29,503 nucleotides of DNA, taken from NCBI RefSeq assembly GCF_002027545.1, contig NZ_MXAN01000084.1, positions 1-29,503 on the forward strand, given 5' to 3'. Position numbers and translations under genes: made by a program. This document shows positions 9,701 to 17,449 of the stretch, piece by piece. Source of the stretch: Moraxella lacunata (GTDB lineage: Bacteria > Pseudomonadota > Gammaproteobacteria > Pseudomonadales > Moraxellaceae). The notes under the pieces are model-generated. The model had not been told where the DNA came from. It made no database searches and saw only the letters and a program-made list of their open reading frames with translations. The stretch's first letter is position 1, and every line of letters starts with the position of its first letter.

Positions 9701-10998
9701 TCATGGTTTAGCATGAGAATGTCCGCCTTTAAGCCTTGTAGCAGGTTCGGCAGTGTGCCACCGTCAGGCACGGACTCATCAAAATCATCCTGCCAACGCA
9801 CCTGCCATGTGGCGTGACTGTCGCCCCCTGATAGGTCGGCAAGCATGGCAAAGGTATCTCGGGACTCTTTGCCCAGTCGCGACAGCAGTCCATGCCCGTA
9901 GTCTTTGAGATAGACCATGTGCGGACGGATGATTTGCTGAGTTTTTAGCCATTGTCTGTCCACGATGTCCGCCCAAAACATCATCGATGGGTTAAAGTGC
10001 AGTAACACCACATCTAGATACAAAGACAACTGTTTTAAAAAATCAAGCTCCACTTTGGGGATTTGTTGCACGGTAAACAGATACAGAGCTTTGGGCAGAG
10101 CTTGTATGGCACGCATGGACAAAGTTTCGTTATTGGTATGATTGGCGTTGTTAGCAGTGCCGTCTCGCTTGCCTGACAGCACCTGCCAAAAACGCTCTTC
10201 TAGTGCCAAGCGATAACGATACGTCTCGCCAAAAAGCTGTTGCCACAGATAGCCAAGCAGTCGCTCCAAATCCAAATAATGCTCTATGAGCCATTCAGGC
10301 ATGTCGCTGTCATTGGTTTTATCATCAGACTTGTCATTATTGGCTGTATCGCCTGCTATATCATCACTGTCGTTGCTCGGTTGTATCACCCCAAAGGCTT
10401 TATCCAGTCGCTCTTTCTCGCTCATCATCTGCTTGACGGTATCGGTGAGCGACACGCCATTTGCCCAGTCATGAAGCCACTCGGGACGATGGGTCAAATA
10501 CCGCACATACAGGCGTGATAACTCATCGCACGCCTGCCACAGCCGAGTCTCGGGCAGGCTATTCGTGTCGTCATCATACAAAGGTTTTATCAAAAAATAA
10601 AGCGGATGAGCCGTATCATCAAGCAGTTGGGCATTTTTTTCAAACTCGCTCATCACAAAGCCAAAAATCCGCCAACGCATGATGGACGCGGACAAAACCG
10701 CCACTTCTGGCACGGACAGAGCGTCATGGGGATGTGCCTGTGCATCTAACTCCAACACCTTTTTCATCATGTCCCACTGGTATTTGCCCCAAAACTGGGC
10801 GGTAAACAGCGTGCTAATGCCCACACGGCTCGCCACAGTCTTGGTCAGCCAGTCGCCTAACACCATGGACGGCACGATGACGGTAAACGGGGTAAAAATC
10901 AGATGGGCAAGGTCATCTTCTGCGTTATTTTTTTGATAAAAATCAATCAAATGACCCACAAGACGGTCGGTGTTATTGGACTGGATGATGTGAAACAT
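6721..10998 (-). CDS. recC: RecBCD subunit RecC (Chi-recognition scaffold)
   Basis: RecC is the scaffold that splits the duplex and recognises Chi in the RecBCD complex. The N-terminus MFHIIQSNNTDRLVGHLIDF aligns in pattern with the E. coli start (MLRVYHSNRLDVLEAL). The length, about 1425 residues against 1122 in E. coli, reflects long acidic, low-complexity insertions, for example an Asp/Asn-rich stretch near residues 210-235. I chose the ATG at 10998; a TTG six bases further upstream (11004) is possible but is not needed for family similarity. No strong Shine-Dalgarno is visible for either. It is the first gene of the rec cluster and is divergent from dnaE. Confidence 0.93.
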   Translation of the reverse strand: MFHIIQSNNTDRLVGHLIDFYQKNNAEDDLAHLIFTPFTVIVPSMVLGDWLTKTVASRVGISTLFTAQFWGKYQWDMMKKVLELDAQAHPHDALSVPEVAVLSASIMRWRIFGFVMSEFEKNAQLLDDTAHPLYFLIKPLYDDDTNSLPETRLWQACDELSRLYVRYLTHRPEWLHDWANGVSLTDTVKQMMSEKERLDKAFGVIQPSNDSDDIAGDTANNDKSDDKTNDSDMPEWLIEHYLDLERLLGYLWQQLFGETYRYRLALEERFWQVLSGKRDGTANNANHTNNETLSMRAIQALPKALYLFTVQQIPKVELDFLKQLSLYLDVVLLHFNPSMMFWADIVDRQWLKTQQIIRPHMVYLKDYGHGLLSRLGKESRDTFAMLADLSGGDSHATWQVRWQDDFDESVPDGGTLPNLLQGLKADILMLNHDKDVHEQAGGQVVATLLDDELFAHADDVADDMLMQKVRPKIPLGLDIGADMGSLSIHACHSLKRQLELSRLMIAKYLNDNPERSLADVVVLLPDIVSSEDIIRSVFPDGRGADGLTLPIKITGTPDKNIDELIGAIMGFYTLLGEPTSRFYADEVYEWLLTPALYESFGLSFDEMRRGVELLRQAGFRRGFDERHLSATLHADDSDYRYTFSHALDRLVLGLLTSTKTPSRALHPFVWRAGAFGEASLPLMGVSLGDEPVIHALTAIHAGLSTNRQQLTAVDSVERLLNHIEHDVINRYFGHWHDSVAMRAIFNTKNAMMSSLRANRYYHRHLTVGQEQVGSVASADDIRLSMKFVLESLSETVKAQAISAEPSEVITFARFGAVRSIPFGLTVMLDMNLASFPRQDRAVRLDLMRAGVRRLGDRYNEDDDNGAFLDALLCTKDACLIFYQGLSSDGKTKLLPASVVGELIEFLKTEAQWRADGMNDWQTDVETETDDMNDDITMLINQLMPALVEDYLITYHSPTFFDKAVYYHDDHQITPADDMAGQLKAHLTARLTALKHRQKQALPPPQLWQDIRHTLDSPVATPQPSSLIMDDKAVQELADWLGQSLACPDDKALAHHIKAMCEHYELTLPTHMQAGELIGRFKNLSKTYLHDKVKIDKERTPDEQNEPLSLDSLANYHMNELFIRGAQFGLFDTQTGDESFRQVLDTMSRAGDHRHNDAIFAMQSLYYGDRLPAGQLRLSTPDEYFTQLKDDLGEFGNTLDTLRQDERYAKALGTGGGVLSTTSEQSAPLICDDIHIDITASLPTNDTSDLSNTPDTSWRTILPNTARAEHLFRFFVHHLLWQMTGDDDKFSLWQYRKAGGDTHLSGRTFAIGGIDTRTAKAHILNLIVLAQLAKRELIVMTHRDALAYIARSQTDDVKITPKLFEKWIGYEYSDIYETDSRHETWQLALQGADPYKALTTYLPLALPLYQLMFGSLIAVDKLNEKR

Positions 10999-11118
10999 GG
11001 ACAAATCAGCTCGGTATTGATGATAAGATGATGACTGGGATAACCCCGAAAAATTTCCTTAATTTTACCGTGATTTTGGCAAATTTTCCATGTTATAATA
11101 ACCCCATTTAAGCAATTA

Positions 11119-11148
11119 TTGACAATTTACACCCAACAAACCTGATAT
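11119..11148 (+). promoter_or_regulatory. Candidate sigma-70 promoter, TTGACA-18-TGATAT
   Basis: A consensus -35 (TTGACA, 11119-11124) is followed after 18 bases by TGATAT (11143-11148). A second possible element, the extended -10 TGTTATAAT, lies just upstream at 11091-11099. Both point rightward, toward the small ORF at 11299. No convincing leftward promoter for recC could be singled out in the same A+T-rich interval. Confidence 0.4.
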
Positions 11149-11196
11149 TTACCACGGGGATTGGCTCCACACATCCTTTAATGTTGTCATTTTTAT

Positions 11197-11220
11197 AGGC
11201 GTGCTCAGCACGCCCCTACA
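11197..11220. repeat. Short palindrome of GTAGGGGCG type
   Basis: ggcgtgct and agcacgcc flank a single c (11198-11214), followed by ccctaca. Read on the other strand it begins tgtaggggcg, as does the larger palindrome at 11683-11704. It is probably a small dispersed intergenic repeat. Confidence 0.5.
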
Positions 11221-11298
11221 TCCAAACACCATTGCGTTTGTGGTAATTTTGAAGTTTTTGGGTGTATCAACACAAATCCCAATCCATTGATTCATATC

Positions 11299-11463
11299 AT
11301 GAAAAAATCCGACATCAAACACGCCTGCTCCAAATGCTATCCTTATCTTAAAAAAGCCGTGTTGGGTGTCTTGGCGGTGTTTGTATTGCTGTTTGTGGTG
11401 TCGCTGGGCGTAGGCTTTTATCAAAACAGCCAAGAGATTAACCCCATACCTGTGGCGTTGTGA
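11299..11463 (+). CDS. Small hydrophobic protein, 54 residues, function unknown
   Basis: An ATG-started frame encodes a 54-residue protein. It has a basic, Cys-containing N-terminus (MKKSDIKHACSKCYPYLKK), one strongly hydrophobic stretch at about residues 21-40 (VLGVLAVFVLLFVVSLGVGF) and a short polar tail ending NPIPVAL. This is the pattern of a single-pass inner membrane protein with the N-terminus inside (positive-inside rule). A promoter-like TTGACA/TGATAT lies 150 bp upstream, but no clear ribosome binding site precedes the ATG. It stands alone between recC and dnaE. I do not recognise the family. A longer minus-strand frame overlaps it, but that one lacks coherent protein features. It could be a conserved small protein or a chance hydrophobic frame. 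Confidence 0.45.
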   Translation: MKKSDIKHACSKCYPYLKKAVLGVLAVFVLLFVVSLGVGFYQNSQEINPIPVAL

Positions 11464-11628
11464 TGGTGTATTAAACAAATTTTTCGGGGGAAAATGCAAT
11501 TTGACCTACGATAATTTTTTAAAATCAATCAGTTATCTTTTTAAATATGTTTTTCCAACAAATTTACCAAAATACCATACATAAACACGACTTATTTTAA
11601 ACATGAAATTTTAAAAGCCATACTTCAA

Positions 11629-11735
11629 TCTCAACTTAAAGTTATAAATTATTGATTTTTCAATGATTATTTTTTGGGTTGTAGGGCGAATTGCAATTCG
11701 CCCTTGATAAATCAACCACTTACATAAAGTTGAGA
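11629..11735. repeat. MITE-like palindromic element
   Basis: The centre 11683-11704 is a perfect 22-bp palindrome (half-site agggcgaattg). It is flanked by ggttg/caacc arms, and the ends carry a 9-bp inverted repeat: tctcaactt at 11629-11637 and aagttgaga at 11727-11735. The whole looks like a small non-coding inverted-repeat element of about 107 bp. No target duplication was recognised. Confidence 0.55.
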
Positions 11736-11742
11736 ATGGGGT

Positions 11743-11818
11743 AAACCATTTAACTTTTAAAAACCATTTAACAGCCAATAACCTTTTATTTTACCAATTA
11801 TTTATTTTACCAATTATT
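11743..11818. repeat. Two short tandem duplications before dnaE
   Basis: aaaccatttaac occurs at 11743-11754 and 11761-11772. tattttaccaattatt occurs twice without a gap at 11787-11802 and 11803-11818. They end 40 bp before the dnaE start, so they may overlap its promoter or leader. Confidence 0.6.
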
Positions 11819-11858
11819 TTCCCAAACCCATTTTAAAAATTAAAAACAGAGCGAATTT

Positions 11859-14800
11859 ATGTCATTTGTGCATTTGGGTGTGCGTACCGAATACGCCATT
11901 GTTGATTCTATCGTTAAAATCAAAGAGCTGGTCAAACGTGCCGTGGATGACGGACAGACCGCCCTAGGCATTGCCGATTTTAAAAACACCTTTGCCCTAG
12001 TCAAGTTCTACAAAGCCTGCCTTGGTGCTAGTATCAAGCCCTTGCTTGGCACAGAGGTCATCACGGGTGATGATTTTAGTGCGACTGCCGAACATGAGAG
12101 TTTTAGCGTCATACTCTACGCCATGAACAACGACGGCTACCAAAACATCCTACGCCTAGTCTCGGACAGCTACACCAACCGACCCATGGGCGAGAACGGT
12201 AAAGTAACAGTCAGCACACCCATTGTGTTAAAGCGGGATTTGTTCGACCCTGCCAAGAACGCAGGGATTATCGCCATACTCACGCACCGCTCGGAGATAA
12301 CGTCCGCCTTGCGTGGGGGGATGAATGCGATAGGCACATGGCAACAAGCCTTTGGCGACCGTCTGTATTTGGCGGTCAAACGCACCCACGTCCATGATGA
12401 CGACCTAAACCGTGACATCATCATGGCAGGGGCGAGATTTGGCGTGCCTATCATCGCTCATAATGACGTGCGTTTTATGAACGCCAGTGTCCGCAGTCAA
12501 GGCAAAGAAGACACCGCCAGCACGGACTTTGACGCTCACGAAGCTCGTGTGTGTATCGCCAGTGGCTATGTGTTGGCGGACACCACACGCCCCCGCATTT
12601 ATAGTGAGTTGCAGTATTTTAAAACCCAAAGCGAGATGAGTGCGTTGTTTGCTGACATCCCCCAAGTCATCGAAAACACCGCCCTGTTGGCGTCTCGCTG
12701 TAACGTCACGCTCACCCTTGGCAAAAACTTTTTGCCCGCCTTTCCCATACCCGAAGGCATGACCGAAGAAGAGTTTTTCCGCAAGACATCCGAAGATGGG
12801 CTAAACAGACGACTAGATAAACTCCATCCGCCCGAGAGCCGAGACGAGAGCTGGGCGGACGTGCGAGAACCTTATGATGAACGCCTTGAATTTGAAGTGG
12901 ACATCATCTTAAAAATGGGCTTTCCCGGCTATTTTCTCATCGTGATGGACTTTATCCGCTGGGCAAAAGAAAATGGCGTGCCTGTCGGGCCGGGTCGTGG
13001 CTCGGGGGCAGGCTCGCTTGTGGCATATAGCCTAAACATCACTGACTTAGACCCTTTGCGGTATGATTTGCTTTTTGAGAGATTCTTAAACCCTGAGCGT
13101 GTCAGCATGCCTGACTTTGATGTGGACTTTTGTATCGAAGGGCGAGACCGTGTCATCGCTTATGTTGCCGATACTTATGGGCGAATGGCGGTCTCACAAA
13201 TCATCACCTTCGGTACAATGGCGGCAAGGGCGGTGGTGCGAGACGTGGCACGGGTGCAGGGCAAATCATATGGTCTTGCCGATAAAATCTCCAAACTCAT
13301 CCCCAAAACCCCCGGTATCTCGCTTGATGACGCGGTCAAAGAAGAGCCTTTGTTAAAAGATTTGCTCACCAATGCCGACACCCAAGACCACGAACAGGCG
13401 GTTGAGATTTGGGAGATGGCACAAAAACTTGAAGGCATGACCCGTAACGTCGGCAAGCACGCAGGGGGCGTACTCATCGCCCCGAATCGTATCAGTGATT
13501 TTAGTGCCATTTATGCCGATGATGAAGGGCATTTTGTCAGTCAGTATGATAAAGATGATGTCGAAGCGGTCGGACTGGTGAAGTTTGACTTTTTGGGGCT
13601 TAGAAACCTGACCGTCATCAAATCCGCCATTAACAACATCGATGAACGCCTTGCCAGAGAAGGGCTTGACCCCATTGACCTAGATGAATTGCCCCTAGAT
13701 GACACGGCGGTGTATGAGCATGTCCTGCAAAATGGCAACACCACGGCAGTATTCCAGCTTGAAAGCTCGGGCATGAAAAAATACCTAAAACAGTTAAAAC
13801 CGTCCAACATCGAAGACGTCATCGCCATGTGTGCCTTGTACCGCCCCGGCCCTTTGGAGACGGGGATGGTGTCGGATTTTATCGACCGCAAACACGGCAT
13901 ACAAGAAGTCGCCTACCCTGACCCCCAATATCAACACGACTGGCTAAAACCTGCCTTGGAGCCGACTTATGGGGTCATCGTCTATCAAGAACAAGTCATG
14001 CAAATCGCCCAGACCTTAGCAGGCTACACCCTAGGCGGAGCGGACATGCTAAGACGTGCCATGGGCAAGAAAAAGCCCGAAGAGATGGCAGCTCAGCGAT
14101 CGGTGTTCGAAGAAGGGGCGATAGGACTTGGCGTGGATGGTGAGCTTGCCATTAAGATTTTTGAACTTGTGGAGAAATTTGCAGGCTATGGGTTTAACAA
14201 ATCGCACTCGGCAGCCTATGGCGTGCTTGCCTACCAAACCGCTTATCTAAAACATTACTACCCTGCCGAGTTCATGGCGGCGGTACTGACATCGGAGATG
14301 GACGACACCGATACCGTGGTCTTTTTAATCAGCGACTGCAAGGATAACTTTGACTTAGAAGTGCTACCGCCATCGGTCAATCACAGCCAATTTCACTTCG
14401 TCGCTCGTGACCCCAAAACCATCATCTATGGACTAGGAGCAGTCAAAGGCGTGGGCGAAGACGCGGTCGCCAGTATCGTCAAGGCAAGAAGCGAAGGGGC
14501 TTTTAAGGATTTATACGATTTTTGTAACCGTGTGGACACCAAAAAAGTCGGCAAACGTGCCTTGGAAGCTCTCATCAATGCTGGCTGTTTTGATGACCTA
14601 GCAGGCGTGCTACGTCCCGAACTGCTTGACATTCATGGCAAAAACTTATCCTACCAAATCCGTGGCGGACTCTGGGAACAACTCCCCCAAGCCATGGAAG
14701 TGGCTCACCAAAACCGACTAAACAGCGAAGCAGGTACGTTTGACTTATTTGCCGAAGTAGATGAGGGTCTGTCCGTCGCTCCGCCCTTGCCTGACATCAT

Positions 14801-15653
14801 CTGGGGCGACCAAACTCGCCTGCGTGGCGAGAAAGACACGTTAGGACTGTATCTGACAGGTCATCCCATGGATGCTTATCGTGATGAATTGCCTCGCTAT
14901 ACCAACGTCAAAAACCTAAGCGAAGTGTCCGAGACAGGCTATGGTAAATTTGCCTTAGTGGCAGGACTGGTGATAGACGTGGCAAACTTTGGCAACCGTG
15001 TCGCCATCACCTTAGATGACGGCAGTTGTCGCTTGGAGCTGAGCTGTTATATGGACAAATACCAACGTATCTCGCCCCTGCTTGAAAGCAACATCAGCCT
15101 AAATGCCGTCCTAAGCCAAAAATACGCCCATCTTGCCAAAGAAGACAAAAACTTCAATCCCAAACGTCTAAATATGCAAACATTGGCAAAGATTGACAAA
15201 AAAGACTGGGAACAGCTAAACAACCTAAACGGCGTGATTCTCATCGCTCGCATTAGCGTTAGCGAAAATGACGGACGGGTGTTCGCTCGCCTACAAGGGG
15301 GCAAGAACATCATCGAGTCTCGCCTAAAATCGTTGGACGGCTTGCACGTCAAACTGCACAGCCACGACACCGAGCGACTGTCGGTACTGACCAGCCTGCT
15401 AAAAGAGAACGTCCCGCCCAACCCTGATGAGATTGACAGATTCATCAAATCCGAAACAACGACCGAAGATGGGGGAGCCATCATTGACGCAAATGGCAAC
15501 ACCCCTGACGGCTGTCTGCCGGTGTCGCTGTATCTGTACGATGAATGCAGTATCTGTAAAGTGTTGACGAATGACCGTTTTCGCCTATATCCATCTGACA
15601 ACAACCTAAACCGCCTAAGATACACCTTTGGGTCGGATTTGGTGGTGAAATAA
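11859..15653 (+). CDS. dnaE: DNA polymerase III alpha subunit
   Basis: This is the catalytic polymerase of the replicative holoenzyme. The 1264-residue product starts SFVHLGVRTEYAIVDS, the PHP domain; its first metal-binding motif is degenerate (HLGVRTEY), as is usual in gammaproteobacterial alpha subunits whose proofreading is done by DnaQ. The polymerase core shows GPGRGSGAGSLVAY and PDFDVDF with D421 and D423. The third catalytic Asp is D577 in VKFDFLGLRNLT; these match D401, D403 and D555 of E. coli. The helix-hairpin-helix region and an OB fold (YGKFALVAGLVIDV) follow. The protein is about 100 residues longer than that of E. coli (1160). The ATG at 11859 has only a weak AGAG upstream. 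trmJ begins 22 bp after the stop. Confidence 0.97.
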   Translation: MSFVHLGVRTEYAIVDSIVKIKELVKRAVDDGQTALGIADFKNTFALVKFYKACLGASIKPLLGTEVITGDDFSATAEHESFSVILYAMNNDGYQNILRLVSDSYTNRPMGENGKVTVSTPIVLKRDLFDPAKNAGIIAILTHRSEITSALRGGMNAIGTWQQAFGDRLYLAVKRTHVHDDDLNRDIIMAGARFGVPIIAHNDVRFMNASVRSQGKEDTASTDFDAHEARVCIASGYVLADTTRPRIYSELQYFKTQSEMSALFADIPQVIENTALLASRCNVTLTLGKNFLPAFPIPEGMTEEEFFRKTSEDGLNRRLDKLHPPESRDESWADVREPYDERLEFEVDIILKMGFPGYFLIVMDFIRWAKENGVPVGPGRGSGAGSLVAYSLNITDLDPLRYDLLFERFLNPERVSMPDFDVDFCIEGRDRVIAYVADTYGRMAVSQIITFGTMAARAVVRDVARVQGKSYGLADKISKLIPKTPGISLDDAVKEEPLLKDLLTNADTQDHEQAVEIWEMAQKLEGMTRNVGKHAGGVLIAPNRISDFSAIYADDEGHFVSQYDKDDVEAVGLVKFDFLGLRNLTVIKSAINNIDERLAREGLDPIDLDELPLDDTAVYEHVLQNGNTTAVFQLESSGMKKYLKQLKPSNIEDVIAMCALYRPGPLETGMVSDFIDRKHGIQEVAYPDPQYQHDWLKPALEPTYGVIVYQEQVMQIAQTLAGYTLGGADMLRRAMGKKKPEEMAAQRSVFEEGAIGLGVDGELAIKIFELVEKFAGYGFNKSHSAAYGVLAYQTAYLKHYYPAEFMAAVLTSEMDDTDTVVFLISDCKDNFDLEVLPPSVNHSQFHFVARDPKTIIYGLGAVKGVGEDAVASIVKARSEGAFKDLYDFCNRVDTKKVGKRALEALINAGCFDDLAGVLRPELLDIHGKNLSYQIRGGLWEQLPQAMEVAHQNRLNSEAGTFDLFAEVDEGLSVAPPLPDIIWGDQTRLRGEKDTLGLYLTGHPMDAYRDELPRYTNVKNLSEVSETGYGKFALVAGLVIDVANFGNRVAITLDDGSCRLELSCYMDKYQRISPLLESNISLNAVLSQKYAHLAKEDKNFNPKRLNMQTLAKIDKKDWEQLNNLNGVILIARISVSENDGRVFARLQGGKNIIESRLKSLDGLHVKLHSHDTERLSVLTSLLKENVPPNPDEIDRFIKSETTTEDGGAIIDANGNTPDGCLPVSLYLYDECSICKVLTNDRFRLYPSDNNLNRLRYTFGSDLVVK

Positions 15654-15675
15654 GCCCTGATTTAGTTGAATTGAC

Positions 15676-16476
15676 ATGCCAAACACCCCCCTAAACCGCA
15701 TTCACACCATCATGGTTAATACAACCCTGCCTGCCAATATCGGCTCGGCAGCTCGTGCCATGCACACCATGGGACTGTCCCACTTGACCGTGGTCGCCCC
15801 CCGCCTACCCATTGATGAGACCAGTCACGCCAATGCTGCTGGTGGCGCGTCCGTCCTAGATAATGCCATCATCGCCGACACCATCGAGACTGCATTATCG
15901 CCACACGCCTTGATTGTCATGGCATCGGCACGCACTCGCCATCTACCCAAGCCTGTCATCACACCAAATGAGTGTGCGGTGCTATGCCATGATTTTTTGG
16001 CTAAAAACCCCCATGCAACCGTCGCCTTGGTCTTTGGACGTGAAGACAGGGGGCTGACCAATGACGAGCTAGCACTGGCGGATTATCATGTACAAATCCC
16101 TGCCAACTCTGCCTATCCTGTGCTTAACGTGGCAAGTGCCGTGCAAGTCATTACAAGCACGCTCTATGCCTATTTTGATGAGCAAAACAGCGACAAAACC
16201 AAAGACGACACCCATTATAATCAGCACAATCTCAAATACCAGCTTAACATCCATCATCGCACCGAATGGGACGAGCCTGCCATCACCCACGCCCAAAAAA
16301 TGGGGCTTGATGACGCCATCACAAGCCTACTCATCAAGCTCAATCTCGCCCGAGATGATGAGCTAAAAGACCTACCCAAACGCTTATCCCGCCTATCTTC
16401 TCGCCTGCAACTTGACCAAAAAGAATACGCCCTACTGCGAGCGTTATTGGCAAAGATTGATAAGAAGATTGGCTAA
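15676..16476 (+). CDS. trmJ: tRNA (cytidine/uridine-2'-O-)methyltransferase TrmJ
   Basis: TrmJ is a SPOUT-class, SAM-dependent enzyme that methylates the 2'-O of nucleotide 32 in the anticodon loop of several tRNAs. The 266-residue protein has the N-terminal signature NIGSAARAM at 21-29, the knot segments FGREDRGLTNDEL from 120 and LNVASAVQV from 150, and the E. coli-like context VNTTLPANIG. The C-terminal 80 residues (WDEPAITHAQKMGLDDAI onward) are the helical TrmJ extension. The start at 15676 lies 22 bp after dnaE with no strong Shine-Dalgarno, which suggests cotranscription with dnaE. TrmH-type methylases are the alternative, but the motif set fits TrmJ better. Confidence 0.93.
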   Translation: MPNTPLNRIHTIMVNTTLPANIGSAARAMHTMGLSHLTVVAPRLPIDETSHANAAGGASVLDNAIIADTIETALSPHALIVMASARTRHLPKPVITPNECAVLCHDFLAKNPHATVALVFGREDRGLTNDELALADYHVQIPANSAYPVLNVASAVQVITSTLYAYFDEQNSDKTKDDTHYNQHNLKYQLNIHHRTEWDEPAITHAQKMGLDDAITSLLIKLNLARDDELKDLPKRLSRLSSRLQLDQKEYALLRALLAKIDKKIG

Positions 16477-16523
16477 ATATTGGCGAACTTACCACTTTTG
16501 GGCAATGGGCTAGGACGTGATTT

Positions 16524-16534
16524 TGTTATACAAT
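16524..16534 (+). promoter_or_regulatory. Candidate extended -10 promoter of modA
   Basis: TGTTATACAAT (TGn followed by TATACA) lies upstream of modA without a good -35, as is common for extended -10 promoters. Transcription would begin close to 16540. That makes the upstream ATG at 16536 unlikely as a start and supports the one at 16596. Confidence 0.4.
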
Positions 16535-16595
16535 CATGCCATCTTGCTTTTTCTTAACTTATGTCAATTTTTTAATGGTTGTTTTGGTGTTCTTT

Positions 16596-17345
16596 ATGAA
16601 ATCTTTGACCCTACCCCTATTATCTACACTCATGCTAAACCTGCCCGTTGCTCATGCTGACGTGACCGTCTATGCAGCAGCCAGCTTGACCGATGTCATG
16701 GGCGAGCTTAATGCGATGTATGAGACAAAATACCGCACCAAAGTAAAGACTTCTTATGCATCATCAGGCACGCTCGCCAAGCAGATAGAACAAGGCGGTA
16801 AGGCAGATGTGTTTATCTCGGCGGACGTGGCATGGATGACTTATCTTAATAGAAAAAATCTCATTAGCTCTGCCAACACCACGCATTTGCTGGGCAATCG
16901 CTTGGTGATGATTAGCCCCACCAAAAAACCTGTCGCAGTCACGATGAGCCAAAATTTTAATATCGCTGGCAGTTTTACAGGCAAACTCTGCACAGGCAAC
17001 ACCGCCAGTGTCCCCGTCGGCAAATACGCCAAAGAAGCACTTACGCACATGACCTGGTGGCAGAGCATTAGATCAAGACTGGTTGAGACCGAAGACGTGC
17101 GAGTCGCCCTAAACTTCGTCGCCCGTGGCGAATGTCCACTTGGTATCGTCTATGCCACTGATGCCATCAGCACCCAATCGGTAAAGACCGTGGCAACTTT
17201 TCCCACCAACAGCCACACGCCCATCATTTATCCTGCGGGGCTTGTCCGTTCTAATAACAGCGACGCCAAGCGATTTTATCAATTTTTACAATCTGATGAC
17301 GCCAAGGCGGTTTTTAAAAAACATGGATTTGCTCCGTTAAAATAA
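16596..17345 (+). CDS. modA: Molybdate ABC transporter, periplasmic binding protein
   Basis: ModA captures molybdate (and tungstate) in the periplasm and delivers it to ModB/ModC for molybdenum cofactor synthesis. From the ATG at 16596 the product is 249 residues. It begins with a classical signal peptide (MKSLTLPLLSTLMLNLPVAHA) with a cleavage site after AHA, and the mature protein starts DVTVYAAASLTDVM. Family motifs: ASLTDV, YASSGTLAKQIEQGGKADVFISAD and GNRLVMI. A start 60 bases upstream (16536) would put extra residues before the signal and lies practically on the likely promoter. modB follows after about 100 bp. Confidence 0.93.
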   Translation: MKSLTLPLLSTLMLNLPVAHADVTVYAAASLTDVMGELNAMYETKYRTKVKTSYASSGTLAKQIEQGGKADVFISADVAWMTYLNRKNLISSANTTHLLGNRLVMISPTKKPVAVTMSQNFNIAGSFTGKLCTGNTASVPVGKYAKEALTHMTWWQSIRSRLVETEDVRVALNFVARGECPLGIVYATDAISTQSVKTVATFPTNSHTPIIYPAGLVRSNNSDAKRFYQFLQSDDAKAVFKKHGFAPLK

Positions 17346-17369
17346 ATCATACCTGCGAACACCGCTTAC

Positions 17370-17410
17370 AAATGGGCGTTAAAGGACATTAGTGGTCAGA
17401 TTGCCCATTT
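17370..17410. terminator. Hairpin between modA and modB, possible attenuator
   Basis: aaatgggc (17370-17377) and gcccattt (17403-17410) form an 8-bp stem around a 25-base loop, followed by tgcttta. It lies 25 bp after the modA stop. The -35 of the proposed modB promoter is in the loop. It may partly stop modA transcripts. Confidence 0.4.
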
Positions 17411-17421
17411 TGCTTTATAAT
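17393..17421 (+). promoter_or_regulatory. Candidate promoter of modBC
   Basis: TGGTCA (17393-17398) and a perfect TATAAT (17416-17421) are separated by 17 bases. The expected transcription start is near 17428, just before modB. This would allow modBC to be transcribed separately from modA. Confidence 0.5.
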
Positions 17422-17449
17422 ACCGCCATCATTGCCATCATCATTTGCC

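Larger units (their letters stand above)
11464..11858. other. Gene-free A+T-rich spacer upstream of dnaE
   Basis: I see no convincing coding frame or RNA gene here. The stretch holds a large palindromic element (11629-11735) and two short tandem duplications (11743-11818), and presumably the dnaE promoter, which I cannot place. Confidence 0.5.

Noticed and set aside
422..11004. AddAB or RecD2 instead of RecBCD
   Set aside because: Three contiguous subunit genes with RecB nuclease motifs and a RecC-like N-terminus fit RecBCD.
11149..11499. Minus-strand 116-residue frame between recC and dnaE
   Set aside because: Composition is unlike a protein, there is no recognisable motif, and it overlaps the more protein-like plus-strand 54-residue frame and a palindrome.
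15047..15625. 192-residue minus-strand frame inside dnaE
   Set aside because: It lies antisense to the conserved C-terminal part of dnaE and is Ser/Arg-rich as expected of a shadow frame.
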